Source: Cardamine occulta (taxonomy: Eukaryota; Streptophyta; Magnoliopsida; Brassicales; Brassicaceae). From it: a stretch of DNA of 64,000 bases. The stretch lies in assembly GCA_028015245.1 (NCBI GenBank), contig CM051374.1:6300890-6364889 (forward strand), given 5' to 3'. Below the pieces are notes generated by a model. The model was not told the origin of the DNA. It saw only the letters and a program-made list of their open reading frames with translations, and made no database searches. The translations under genes were made by a program, and so were the position numbers. Shown piece after piece: positions 22,639-34,304 of this stretch; the first letter of the stretch is position 1; every line of letters starts with the position of its first letter.

Positions 22639-23631
22639 AAACAAATAACGGTTTCTGAAGCCTTCATGCTGTACTCTTCTGTCTAATTGCCACGGTCTTC
22701 CAAGGAGAATATGACTTGTTTCCATAGGTAGAACATCGCACGATACTTCATCTTCGTATTTCCATATGGACAGAGGCACAAGGACTTGGTTCTTGACTTC
22801 CAGCTCTCCCTCATAATTAAGCCATTGCAGCTAATAAGGCGTAGCTCTCTTAATGACCGCTAGTCCGAGTTTTTCAACCATGGACTCACTCGCAACATTG
22901 GTGCAGCTACCCCCATCGATTATTAGACTGCAAACCCTTTCCTTCACTAGACAACGGGTGTGGAATAAATCAACACTTATCTTAGTCTCTTCCGGATTTT
23001 GTTTTTGTGTTACCGGTTTAGTCATTCCTTGACTTTCAAATGGCATGTCTTTAGTAACTTGAAACTGGGATCCATCAAATGGAATTCTTGCTTGACCAGA
23101 ATCTTCTTTATACATGGTTGGTCGAAGAAAATGTCCTCCCTCAGTTGATTTGATGATCGGGACCTTCGGTTTAGTTTTTGCAAGGTTGGCTTCGATCTTG
23201 GCTACAACATCTAGTGACGTATCTCCAAATTTGTAGCTGTGTTCTCCTCTGCCTTCCTTCACACTTCTAGGCTTTCTTTGACTGTCATGAGAAGATTTAC
23301 CATCAGGTCTACAGTAGTCATAGGCTGCTTCTTCTCTTTGTTGTCTCGGCTTGTCTCTCCATGGCTCTCTGCTTGGTTTTTCTTTTAGACGACCATGCCA
23401 TTGTGGATTTACTTCTTCAAATAGTCGGTTCCTGGCTGTTAATCTTTCACACAACTTATGAGCTCTCTTAGCCATCATAGCCTCAAATCGTTCTTGTTCA
23501 GCATCATTGATGGATCTTTCTAGTTCAGCTTTCATAGTGGCCATACTCTCAACCATCATAGCTTTGAAGGAGTCCATAAGTTGCTTGTTGGAGTTGGAAG
23601 ACTCTTGTTCATCATGGCTGGTTCCCTCCAT
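22639..23631 (-). pseudogene. Gag-protease of the CRM-like element
   Basis: The frame starts with MEGTSHDEQESSNSNK, has a coiled-coil-like acidic helix (KAELERSINDAEQERFEAMM), a basic Arg/Lys-rich middle and the protease block CSLIIDGGSCTNVASESM. The Asp in IDGGSC is at the catalytic position. A TAA at 22831-22833 interrupts it; homology continues to 22640 with LPMETSHILLGRPWQLDRRV, the usual protease end. The gag is shorter than usual because the conserved capsid core before the linker is missing. It could encode a non-autonomous gag. Confidence 0.8.
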
Positions 23632-23699
23632 GGTACCTGTTCAAATCCCAACAAGTAAACAAGTAAAATGCTCAAAGATAACACAACAAAAGAACTCGG

Positions 23700-24300
23700 C
23701 AAGCTTTCTAGAATTCGAAACGACTGTTTGATTTGATCGAACAGAATAAATTATCAAATCACGTTCAAAAACTCCAGAGACAATTTTAACAAATACTAGA
23801 CTCAATCTAGGTTTCAATGCAACAGATTTCACGATTTTAGGGTTAACCAATGATTTTAAACAATTCTAGCAAGTTAACACGAAATAACTTTTCAAATTCC
23901 GAGAACCTCTAGTTGCGACTGTTCGACGAAATCAACCTCGAAAAATTATCAAAACATGTTCAAAAATTCTAGAATCAATTTTTCTAGAAACTAGACTCTT
24001 TTTAGGTTCAGACACAATAAATTTCGAATTTTTATCACACGCCAATAGTTTATGAAAATTCAAGCAAAACGTGTGACAGACAGTTATTCCGGATTCGACA
24101 CTAGCAGTTCAACAGTCACAAAAAAAATATCAAAACGTGCCGAACAATTCCAGAAACAATTTTATCAATTACTAGACTCAAACTAGGTTCAGATTCGATT
24201 GATTTCACGATTTCATCTGACACCAAAAAATTATGAAATTTCTAGCAATCAACAGACAAATCGATTCAGATGATCTGCAGAATATGAAAGGGTAAAAACG
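23700..24300. repeat. Three diverged tandem repeats in the element leader
   Basis: Three copies of a 180-195-bp unit lie between PBS and gag. The anchor ACTAGACTC recurs at 23795, 23990 and 24171, each preceded by a CAAAACRTGYTCAAAAATTC-like line and followed by TAGGTT and ATTTCACGATTT. The minus strand is the transcript strand. No ORF is present. Function is unknown; a packaging or translation-control region is possible. Confidence 0.7.
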
Positions 24301-24331
24301 TTTTGAATCGATACAACCTGGGTTGGAGCGA

Positions 24332-24343
24332 GCTCTGATACCA
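24332..24343 (-). other. Primer binding site, initiator tRNA-Met type
   Basis: On the minus strand it reads TGGTATCAGAGC, a perfect match to the canonical 12 nt, 2 nt from the LTR end at 24346. Confidence 0.95.
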
Positions 24344-24345
24344 CT

Positions 24346-25204
24346 TGATATGATCCTAGGTGAGGATCAATGTCCCTGAATGTTCTCCAATGGTTGTGAT
24401 GAGTAGAGTGAACGGATATGAGTGCGGAAGTGATGAAATGGAGTGAAGGTGATGAATCGGATTGAATGAGTGATAATCCAAAGGTGATGAGTAGCCTTTG
24501 AACACTCGGGGCTTGCTCCATGAGTGGGTGAAAACCAAACTCGGCAGGAACAAGAGGTGGATTGATGTGAAACGTCAAAGGATTATGAAGCGATCCACTG
24601 ATTTCAAACTTGTCAAGGCACAGATGATGATCCTTTACACCAGAGAACAAGGCGATAAAAAAAGAAGGAATTTGAGAATAAAATGTTTGATAATTAAAAT
24701 GTAGAGTTTAGATCGGAATATAAAGGGGGAGAAGGAGAAGACGAGGAGGTGGTCATCAAGACATGCCTCGAAACACCGCTCCTCGAAACACAATAAAAAT
24801 AAATACAAAGTTTGAATAAAACATAGAATTAAAAGAAAGAGTTTGGGCCTGGTTTTATCAAGAGGTTGGGGTAGAGTAACCGGGTCTTACCTCATTAAAA
24901 ACCTTGTTGGTAAACCCATTGGGAAAAACCCAACAAGGGAAAAAGAGTATAAGTCCGATTACCTCTCTTGATAAAAGTCTAGGTGGCTTGGATCACAACC
25001 AGGGTGGTTGGATTAGCACACACTAAACTGCCCTGGATAGTGTTGAGAAGATGTTGCAAAGATGTCTTGAATTGTTGAAGTGATCCTCTTAATATTCCCG
25101 GATCAAACATTGTTGTTGAGCTAATCCATTTCTTCTTAGCTTCCTCGGCTATAAGCTACTCCGGTTCAAGCTGCTCCTTCATTGTGCTTGGCATGATCAC
25201 ATCA
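24346..25204 (-). repeat. 5' LTR of the minus-strand CRM-like element
   Basis: An 859-bp LTR bounded by TGATATGATCC at 24346 and GATCACATCA ending at 25204. It carries the GGATTATCAC-type and ACCTTGTTGGTAAACCCATTGGG blocks in the same order as the LTR at 21710-22638, inverted. Near 24960-25050 it contains the former pol-overlap region (reverse of the VVIQAT end). Confidence 0.85.
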
Positions 25205-26236
25205 CTCTATCTCCTTTATCATCTTCCGAACACAATGCGAAATATGATAGTTGAACTCCTCGAATTCAAGAGTAAGCCAGGCATAAGGTGAAGCTTCCAA
25301 GATGATATGATTCTGGAGAGCTCTAAGGACCTGGAGCATAGAGCATGGATGGCAAATGAAGTAATGGACGAGCACAGATCTAAAGGAGCATGGAAAGCAC
25401 TTATCGGACCCAAGTCTTGCTCTCGAACAATGAAATATCACCAAGCTTTTAGAGTTTTGCTCCGCCAAGCAATGAGTCAAGAGGATCACTTGAGCTATAA
25501 AGATGATACCAAGACTTCTCTGGTCAAGGTTCATGCACAAGGAGCTTGGCAAGTGACCATGAAACACACGAACACTCTTTTTCCCTTACTCTTTGGTTTT
25601 TCCCAAGTGGTTTTCCGAGAGAAGGTTTTTAATGAGGTTTGTGGGTTTCATGTCTCACCTTTGTCACTTGCTGAGACTGATCCATCTAGGCCCATTTAGA
25701 AGACATTATGGGCCTCACCTATCTCTTATCTTTCTATCTTATTTTGAATTCAAACTGTCTTTTAATGTTGCATGGTCCGAGTGTTGTTTGCCGAGGCATG
25801 TCTCGTAAACACACACTCTTTATTTCGTCTTCTCTTTCTAATCTCGCCTCCTTCTCTTTATATTGAGGCTGAGACTCCATTGTACTCTGATCAAACATTT
25901 TATTCTCAAAACTCTTTCTTGTTTGATCGCCTTGTTCTATGGTGTAAAGGATCATCATCGACACCTTGACAAGTTTGAAATCATTGGATCGTTTCATAAT
26001 CCTTTGACGTTTCACATCAATCCACCTCTTATTCTTGCCGAGTTTGGTTTTCACCCACTCGTGGAACAAGCCCCGAGTGTTCAAAGGCTACTCATCACCT
26101 TTGGAATATCACTCATTATATCCGATTCATGACCTTCACTCCATTTCATTACTTCCGCACTCATATTTGTTCACTCTACTCATCACAACCATTGGAGAAC
26201 ATTCAGGGACGTTGATCCTCATCTAGGATCATATCA
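25205..26236 (+). repeat. pol tail plus 3' LTR of a third CRM-like copy, inverted
   Basis: TGATATGATTCTGG at 25303 starts a 934-bp LTR that ends GGATCATATCA at 26236. It is oriented plus, opposite to the LTR at 24346-25204 and only 98 bp from it. The 98 bp (25205-25302) look like a decayed integrase tail and polypurine tract (EFKSKPG...FQDD, compare LRSNPFQEGEDD). No PBS follows at 26237, so it is a 3' LTR or solo LTR. Confidence 0.75.
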
Positions 26237-28020
26237 CAAGATACCCATCTCTCACTTCCGCTTGAAGAATCTCCCTTTCATGTTCGCGTGCCTCGCCACA
26301 AGCTAGAAATAACTTTTTTAGATATCTAAATATCTCTAAAAAGTAAAAATTATATAAGTATTAACCTACTTTTTCAATAAATTTTATAGCGATCTCTTGA
26401 TTTCGCGTGGCAGTTTCTTAATTAAACCGCAAGGGATTATCACCTGGGTAACCTGATCGAATGATGATAAGCCTTGATACTTCCCTATGTTAGTAGATCG
26501 AAGGGGGTTTGGGTGAGGGCAAATTGCCATATTTGCTGATGAGTTCGCTGGAACGTTTCCGTTTTGCTGAGGATTTGTTGCCATTATAAAATAAGTATAG
26601 CGGTACTTTGTTTGTTTTCTCTATAAAGTGGTGAGGAACAACTATTTAAAAAGAAAGAAACTTAACAGTTGGAATTTAATTAAAGGATTGAGTTATGATC
26701 TTAATTGATTTTTTCGAATTCCAAGATTGGTTCAAGTTTCCAACAATACCCTTGTAGTTAAAGCAAAGCAAAAAAATTGTATTTACAAAATACAAAACTC
26801 TTGACAGGCTGACTAAGCCAACTAAACAGCTACATTATTTTGCGAATAGTCTCTGCCTTCGCTACAACAAAATCAGATCCTTCTCTTGCTTTGGCTTCTA
26901 GAAACTCAGTTCGCATATGAGCTTCTTCATCATCTTGTGCCTTTGTTTTTGTTATTTAGAATTTTCTTAGATCCCTCATGTATCGGCGAACGCAGCATGG
27001 AATCGGTGCGACCTTGTCAAGACTTTTTTTCTCCCAGTCAATAGGATTACATCCGTAGGGACGAATCCACTTTTCGCTTCGAGCAATTTGCTTTTCAAGA
27101 TCTTTCCTCTTCTTGCCAAGAAGTTGACGTTTTCTGCATTCTAGGTGGTGACAAATAGTCAACTGAATGACAGAGACAATTAAGAAGTGATTAATTATTT
27201 AAATTGTTCGAAACAATACCGAGCATGCTGATGAAGTTTACCTTATGAAGAAAGGCCCTGGCTTCTTCTTCCTCTTTCCCGGATAAGGTCAATATGTAAT
27301 CAGGCAACTTAACCTTATGCGCTTCAAATCCAGCCCCAGGAGCGGGATCAGGGCTCGAGGGGTCATCAGGACCATTACGGGCTAGGAGAAAATCAGAACA
27401 ATCCGCCATAGGTTTCATTGAAGGTTCTATCTCTAGGAACATTCCCTCTTAGTACAATTAAATCTCTTTTTAAAACAACCTTCTCTTTCCGACGAGGGGA
27501 ATACTATAAGGATTACGCCGCCGGACATATAATCATTACGGAGTAATAAAGGACAAGTAATTATTACACCTTTAGCGTGTGAACATAAATTTACTTTTCC
27601 CATAAGACAGATTGTGATACTCGAGGAGGATATATTCACATGTGTCTGGTAATTAATACCTAAGAAATTAATAGGCTTTAGGCCTATTAACCGGTAGGCC
27701 CAGATGTCAATCAAAAGTCAGAACCATCCTTTAGAAAGGATCATCGGCTCGATATGTGAACCCAAATATCGTTCGCCAAATCATATTAACTGATCTATCA
27801 GTCATCATAAAATAAATAAATCTTTTGTGTCGTTATGGGCTGCGTGCTGATTTATGGTTCGCAGATTAAAAACCCTGACAGTTAAGAAGAATACATCCTT
27901 AGGGAGCGAAGACGGACCTCCAGCAGCCTCGGTAGAAGTTTGACCACGGGTCTCTTCGGATAGAACGGGAGGAGCATCACTGTAAGACAATACGTCTGCA
28001 AGAAGAGAGTTGTATAGCTC
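26237..28020 (-). other. Unassigned region with broken minus-strand frames
   Basis: Several short frames on the minus strand look coding by composition but match no family I know: 26384-26584 (MATNPQQNGNVPANSS start), 26956-27162 (basic, KRKDLEKQIARSEKWIRPYG), 27191-27442 (NGPDDPSSPDPAPGAGFEAH) and 27805-27990. They may be exons of one decayed gene or gag pieces of an unrecognised element; the MATNPQQNGN start is gag-like. 27440-27720 resembles an LTR in texture, with CTTTAGGCCTATTAACCGG, but no ends were found. Confidence 0.35.
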
Positions 28021-29298
28021 AAAGTTCGGTTCGGAAGATGGGATAGCAAGGTTCTCAACAGTTCGATACAGGTTAGATTAGATTTATTGAAAGTTTTGAG
28101 CTATACAAATATAATTCTGGCTCAATCAACCCATACAATAAAATAAAATATATTTTTTAGTGTTGAAATAAATTTTATTTTTATTTATTTGAACCGGAAA
28201 ATAATTTATAAGTTTATCGATTGGGTACGGGTAAATTGTTTTAAGAAATCAGAAAAGAGAAAATAATTAAATTAGTTGATTATATGAACATATAAATAAT
28301 TTAAACATTATTAATTAAATCATTCAACCGGTTGATTGATATAAATGGATAAGTGATATCATCTTCACCTAATGTGTTTGGATAATTTGGACCCGGTGTA
28401 GAAATAGCCAGGATACCCTATCCATAATAAGTTGGGCTAGACCATTGGACCCAATATTATACGCATATGAATACAATCAAATTATATAATTAAACAACAA
28501 AATCGAATTCTCAAAAGCACCTATATATTTAAGTTTTAAAATTTTCATTTTCGATTATTTTTTTCTCTTGCAATGAGCGGATCCTATTCTAATTTTTATT
28601 AACAGTTTAAGCAATTTTTACAATTTTAGCAGAAATATATGATTATTGGAAACAACCCACCCGACCCATTTATTATGAACAATAAGTCGGAATGGGACGC
28701 GGATCTTGTTTGGTTTTATGATATTCTTCACAAAATTACTTGATAAAATTCTAGACAAAATTACCTTTTTTTATTTCTAAATCTATTTTTAACATTGTAT
28801 GACAATTGGTGTAAATATTGGCTTGATTTAGGTTTTCTCAAAAATGTACTTCTCAAATGTTAGTAGAAGATTAAAATATTGTTCGATTTCGGATGGAGTA
28901 ATCTCGGTTAGGTTTGGATCACCTTATCCAAATTGACCACCCCTTTGGCATGTCCGATTGTGAAAATTTTGAATAAGATTTCGTCATTTTTGTGGCATTT
29001 GCACAATAGATAGCATCAAATCAGTAATTATTCAAAGTTATTTTTCTTAACAGTAGTACTAATAATAATCAGTCGAACAAAATCTAATTAGAGAGCCAAA
29101 TTTATGTATAAATTTGTTTACATAAGATGTATATATATATATATGTATATATGAGAGTGTTTGATACGAAGTATGAGAATTCCAATAAATTTGTGCTCCT
29201 ATAATTTCGTTAGCCTCTCAATTCCCTAGTAATAATATATCATATTGCTACCAATGTATTTCAAAATCCGATCATCAAAGATCAAATCATTTGCAGAG
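28021..29298. other. AT-rich intergenic sequence downstream of the glucanase gene
   Basis: No ORF or RNA gene is seen. It includes the 3' flank of the GH17 gene and a short TA-rich run near 29130-29150. Nothing else is supported. Confidence 0.5.
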
Positions 29299-30962
29299 TT
29301 ATATCATCAGGAGGTAAACTGAGAGAGAGATGACCAATGCCGCATAGTACCTAGCCGCCTGCAACAAAATGCACAAGAGATTGATACTCAAGATGGTCAC
29401 TATGCATTAGCTTGAATCTGAATATAAAGTCGGTTTACGATTGAAAGAGCGAAATATCATACAAGTATACTAGGGCCTCTTTAATCATCAGAATTCATAC
29501 CTTAGATGACGAAATGAGTGACTTGGTAGCATCAGACTTTAGACTGTTGAATCCAATGTCATATGATATGGTTCCATCAGGTTTGAAAAGTCCAAAGTAT
29601 TTCTCTGAACTCTTGCCCGGTTTTGAGTTTTCGTTGAACAAGGCAAAGATATAAGCTTTGATAACCGTTTTCGGTCTAAGAGGTGTCCCTTTCTTCTTTG
29701 CAAGCCTCTTCCTAAGGTTATAGTTATAAGTTCTTGCGTTCTCCGGAGTTGCTGCAGGTTCATCTGAATCACCTTTAGAAGCCCACCCAGTTTCAGTAAT
29801 AATAACCTCCATCTTTTTAAACCCAGCCTCTTGCAGGGCCATGTAGGCAGCATCAATCTGAGCATCAAGCATGTTATCATAACGTAGATCGGTTTTCGGG
29901 TCATATATGCCTTCGGTTGGCTTGAAAAGAGCATAGTTGATATCAATCTCCTTGGGATTGTAAGTATACGCCAAAAAAGGGTAAGCGTTCAAACAAAAAG
30001 GAGAGCCAATCTGATTTAAGAACTCCAACAATGGCTTCATGAACTGAACAACATTCTCTTTAAACACACAAGAAGATGGCGGGTACGAGTTCTCAAACAC
30101 AGCCTGCGAATGAGCTGTGGTGATCTGCACCGTCTCCTCAAGATTCAACTTCTTCAACACATTGTAAACATTTTTAGCTGCTCCCAATAATGCTCCCGAG
30201 AGCTCAGAATCACCACCTCCAAGAACTTCATTTCCAATCGCAATACCGCGAATCCGAGTCTTGGGTAAGAAAGACTGAACATTTTCTTTAACCCAAGTTA
30301 AAGCATGATCAGCATTTGAACTCATCTCTTTTAAAAACCCATTTGGTAATCCAATCACAAGATCTAAACCAGTCCCACTAAAAGCTTCAAGAACACTATG
30401 ATCTGCATCGTATATACGAACATTCCGAATTTTCGCTTGCTTTAAAAGTAATACCACTTTATCCGGAGATGGTATGTTATCCGCAATCCTTCCGTAATTT
30501 ATCCCATAAGTTCCAACAAATGCTCCTTCAACTTGAAACTCTGGTGACAAAGTAAATACGAATCTATGAACAAATGTGCCAATTCACCATTAATTGGAAT
30601 CATAGATGATAATTTTTAATCAGAAATTCCTTAAAATTCAAATCATAACATCTAAATTCCAAACCATGTTCGATCAATCTATGAAATTAGTAGAACATCT
30701 TTATCAAAACAATAATAATAAATTAGCAGAACACAACAGCCTTAAGTTGAGAATCAACAATCCAAATAAAATCGAGACTAAACCTAGAAAACATAAAATA
30801 TCTGAAGCTATTATGAGCACATAAATGAATAAATTCGATTTTACTAAAAACTAATTAAAGAAAAAAAGGAGGAACGAAAGATACAATACCTATTGAAATC
30901 GGACTGAAGAAGACGACGAAGAAAAAGAAGAACTTGAGAAGAAGTAACTCAGAACTTCTCAT
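29299..30962 (-). CDS. GPI-anchored glucan endo-1,3-beta-glucosidase (GH17), three exons
   Basis: Exon 1 is 30962-30890, exon 2 30540-29501, exon 3 29358-29299, with GT-AG introns of 349 and 142 bp; phases agree and the product is 390 residues. Exon 1 encodes a signal peptide (MRSSELLLLKFFFFFVVFF). Exon 2 is the whole GH17 domain: GTYGINYGRIADN at its start, the proton-donor Glu in IAIGNEVLGG and the nucleophile Glu in VIITETGWASKG, where the family usually has GWPS. Exon 3 adds a hydrophobic tail (ALVISLSVYLLMI) after small residues, a GPI-attachment signal. There is no CBM43 (X8) domain. Such enzymes hydrolyse callose at the cell surface or plasmodesmata. Length and wording recall Arabidopsis At2g27500 and the AtBG_PPAP group; this is from memory. 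It is the only intact host gene here. Confidence 0.93.
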
Positions 30963-31977
30963 CTGACAAAATTAATCAGAAAACTCGAAAAAGAGGTGAT
31001 CGAGAGCAAATTGAACCGAAAGCTAGAATCTTGTACGACAACGACATCAAGCCATAAACCAAAACAAGATTCGTTCAATCAAAACCTAAAAAGTCTATCA
31101 GAGAAGAAAGCAAAAAAAAAACCAAAATTAAGTATTTTGGTGAAGCTTGGAGAGATGATTCTGCTGGACTTGAATGATTGCGAAAGGAGAATTTTGGCGG
31201 TGGTTGTTTTTTTTTTTTTTTTTTTTTTTGGGGTTTTGGGCTTTTTGGTTGAAATGGGAATTTTTCCTTTTCGTCCTGTCGAATTAATATAAGTTGGAAC
31301 TTATTACTTTTTTGAAAAAAATGCTACTTTTAAAATTAAAAAATATGAAAAAGAAATTAAGATTGGAAATTTCGTAGTTGTTAAGTAGTGATGTGGTTGG
31401 ACGGTGAGGTTTTTTGCGACGTACCAACATTACAGCGAAATCAGACGTGTATGGACCTCATTGCATCACTTTTTCCCAAGTGCTTTTCTTTTAATACATG
31501 AAAATAATTTAAATAAAATGGACAAGTATCATAAACTTACTTTTCCATGAACGGTCTTATCTAAGCCTCGACAAAAAAATTCGAAATCCCAAAACCGAAC
31601 CAGAACCTAACTGAAAAATACGGTTCTAAAATCAAATCGAATAATCATAAAACCCAAACGGATTCTATATGTTTCTATCCGAACCAAAATCCGATCGGTT
31701 ATCCGAAATAAACAAATACTATATAAAGTTATGTTGCACTCACGAGAGATCGACACATGTCAAAATTATAATTCATAAGATCATGACACGTGTCGGTTGA
31801 CCGATAAGATTATGATATGTGTCATAAAAATTATGTTAATTTTGTTTTTTTTTTATCAAAAAGGAAAATCAAAGAAAAAAATTAAATAACAAATTGGATA
31901 ATTTTTAGTTTCTATTTTTTTAATATATGTTAAATCTTTTTATTTCAAATTTAAATATTTTTCCAAATTAAAATTTT
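30963..31977. other. Upstream region of the glucanase gene
   Basis: It contains the presumed promoter of the minus-strand GH17 gene. A 24-T run at about 31207-31230 and a TATATTAA box on the minus strand near 31285 lie 250-330 bp from the start codon. At 31735-31830 two related blocks include GACACGTGTC, a G-box palindrome. 31570-31720 has many CCGAACC-like words typical of decayed repeats. A short open frame at 30996-31292 is not credible as a gene. Confidence 0.4.
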
Positions 31978-32077
31978 NNNNNNNNNNNNNNNNNNNNNNN
32001 NNNNNNNNNNNNNNNNNNNNNNNNNNNNNNNNNNNNNNNNNNNNNNNNNNNNNNNNNNNNNNNNNNNNNNNNNNNNN
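31978..32077. other. Assembly gap, 100 N
   Basis: Exactly 100 unknown bases, the usual size for a gap of unknown length. Sequence on both sides is AT-rich. Confidence 0.99.
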
Positions 32078-32308
32078 TATATTATTATACTATTTAAATT
32101 CTAATAAATTTATATTGTGAAGAGAATTGTACACATGAATATTTTTTAAAAATATCTCCTTCCTGATTTATGCGGGTTCAGTAATGTCGGAAAAGCTCGG
32201 TTCCTTTAATATACGAGAAACGCGAGTAGCTTCTTTCTAATAATGGTTTCTCCGATTTAAGATTCACCGACATCGAATCCAACAATCTTCTCGAAGGAGA
32301 TAATAACT

Positions 32309-32625
32309 ATGGAAGAACAAGATTATGCTGCTGCTGTTCGTGCGGAAATCTATCCAGTAAAATCTTCGGAGTGTTCAACGATGCCAAAGATATAGCGAGG
32401 AAAGCTTGGGATATGGGAGTATATGATCTGAGAAATATCGTTTTCTCCGCAAAGATTGGACTTGCTCTTACGATTGTCGCGCTTTTGATTTTCTTCCAGG
32501 AACCTAATCCAGATCTCAGTCGTTACTCTGTTTGGGCTATTCTTACTGTCGTCGTCGGCTTCGAACTCACGATCAGCTATTATGATGAAGAATGGTTAGG
32601 TCTGAGAGTAAAGAGAGGGCTTTAA
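32309..32625 (+). pseudogene. Aluminium-activated malate transporter (ALMT) exon-1 fragment
   Basis: From about 32360 the frame reads KIFGVFNDAKDIARKAWDMG, then IVFSAKIGLALTIVALLIFF and YSVWAILTVVVGFELTI, the N-terminus and first two membrane helices of an ALMT anion channel, closest to the ALMT3/ALMT4 type as I remember it. The ATG at 32309 is in another frame, so a frameshift splits the N-terminus. After FELTI the match ends abruptly and the frame stops at 32625. Full proteins have about 500 residues and six helices, so this is a fragment. Confidence 0.8.
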
Positions 32626-33357
32626 AAATGGAGGTTACAAATGGGCCAATTTCTTCATCATTATGAGTTATGGGTTCTGGGTTTAATTTCTCAGTTTTTG
32701 GATTTAATTTCTTCAATTTCTGAGTTTAATTTCTGCAAATTATGGGTTCAATTAATCTTTAATCAATAACTCTATCTCCTTGGGTATGTTCGGCAAGCTT
32801 TGATAAGATTTATTGTGCAATATCTTGTAAGACGAAGATTGTTTAATTGATAGAACAAATTGATTTTAAAAAAAATTCTTAAACCTAATTGGATTTAATC
32901 AATTTTAATTTTGGGTTTCATTGGAATTGGGTTTAATTGGATTAGATTTGGGTTTAATTAGGTTAAATCAATTTGGGTTAATGAGGTTTAAACCGGATTG
33001 GTTTTGGGTCGGATTAATTACGGGCAATCACAGTTTTGTAAACGCTATTTAGTGAAGTTGAAACGTAATTTAGGTTGATTAGATTCATAGGTGCAATTGG
33101 GCAGAGAAAAATAGTATATGGATAGATGTGAATCAATGTAATACTGTAGGAGGATTCAAGAGTTTGAAAATTTGGGTGGATCGATGCAGAAGCAGAAAAC
33201 TATAGAGACGGTCTCGACCCCCTTACTTATGAAATCTTCATAATTATAACGATTCCGACCAGAAAACTAATTTAGTAGTGGAACCTCATCATGAGTTTTT
33301 TTCTTTTCTTGCACCCATAAGTTTGTCTCATACCATAAATGTGGTAATACACCCAAG
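32626..33357. other. T-rich sequence without recognised genes
   Basis: It has repeated phrases such as GGGTTTAATT and TTTAATTTCT (32640-33000), suggesting an old simple tandem array. No ORF is supported. Confidence 0.4.
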
Positions 33358-33790
33358 TCAATAAACATGAACGGGTTCTTGAGTTTTATAAGATTTACAT
33401 TTCAAATCAAGAATCTTGATCGAAGTAATCAACTTTGTAAAAGCTATTTGACCACACATATACTTCTCATAAGCCTCTTTATCAATAATTCTTTTAGAAA
33501 TTTTCAACTGTATTCTAGATCCACGATGAATGCCAAATATAACAACTAAAAGTAAACATAATTGTCCCACCATTAGCCTCTTATCAAAATGCCAAAGATG
33601 GCATTTACCCATCCCACACTCTAATTCTTTATATGTAGGTGCAGTTGTTATACATAATCTCATCTCCTTTTGAAACTCTTCATGTCTAAGACCACATACG
33701 TCTGTTGGATTAGTTAGATCACAATTAAAACCAGTTAAAGCTGCAAACTCATGGAGTGAAAATCGGAGAGGTGGTGGTGGTGGTGTTGCG
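33358..33790 (-). pseudogene. DUF1985 domain fragment (transposon-associated)
   Basis: Reading left from 33760 the minus strand gives FSLHEFAALTGFNCDLTNPT, then KCHLWHFDKRLMVGQLCLLL and YEKYMCGQIAFTKLITSIK, the order of a DUF1985 domain (the FSLREF..TGL..C start and the block ending in L..SI). DUF1985 is common in Brassicaceae next to Ulp1-like protease domains inside Mutator-like elements. The domain is nearly complete but no Ulp1 part follows. It hints that a MULE contributed to this region. Confidence 0.65.
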
Positions 33791-34226
33791 TTGCTTTCAC
33801 ATAAAACATAAGGTGTGTATTGTGTAACATCTATCCATAACTTTGTTCTTTACAGTTTTATATTTTTTGTTTTTGAATTGTGATTAATCTAAGATTTATT
33901 GGGTTTTACTCTGTTTTTCTTTCTCTCTTTGTTTCTTATTCTAAATGTAATGATTCTCAAAGATTTTATTTTGCAGAGAGATAGATTCAATGAGCTAAGC
34001 TCACAGGTGTCGTGAAGGTTTGATAAGCTCACAGAGCTTCACTTCTTTTATTGTTTTATGCTGCAATAACTTGCCGTTTCATCAGAACTAAATTTGTGTT
34101 TCAATGAAAATTCAAATATGAACTTGACAAAAAAAACAGGACACATCAAGGTAATAGAATTATCTTTGTTATATGTAGATAATGTGGGCTAATCAATCTG
34201 AACGTGTTTTGATTTGTGTCTCTCAG

Positions 34227-34304
34227 GTTGATCGGATTCTGTATTCTTCAGTTGTGTATCCTCACAACTACGGTTTTATCCCACGCATATTATGTGAAGA
34301 TTCT
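34227..34304 (+). pseudogene. Soluble inorganic pyrophosphatase exon fragment
   Basis: After a good acceptor (TGTGTCTCTCAG) the exon reads VDRILYSSVVYPHNYGFIPR then ILCEDS, the highly conserved block of family I plant pyrophosphatases (VVYPHNYGFIPRTLCED in the family). The match stops before the catalytic DxxDxxD block. It is an isolated exon piece with its intron border. Confidence 0.85.

Larger units (their letters stand above)
22639..25204 (-). mobile_element. CRM-like Ty3 element, gag-protease half
   Basis: Right to left: 5' LTR, PBS, about 700-bp leader, gag and protease. The protease frame runs up to 22639 and there meets the end of the plus-strand LTR, so the rest of pol is gone. The simplest reading is that the plus-strand element inserted into this one and later deletions removed the other flank. 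Sequence right of the LTR begins CTCTA. Confidence 0.75.

Noticed and set aside
24940..25050. Polypurine tract and pol tail suggesting a tandem LTR-internal-LTR array
   Set aside because: The pol frame overlaps the LTR in this family, so this sequence is part of the LTR itself, which ends at 25204.
30996..31292. 98-codon plus-strand ORF upstream of the glucanase
   Set aside because: It overlaps the promoter and first exon on the opposite strand and contains a long Phe run encoded by poly-T.
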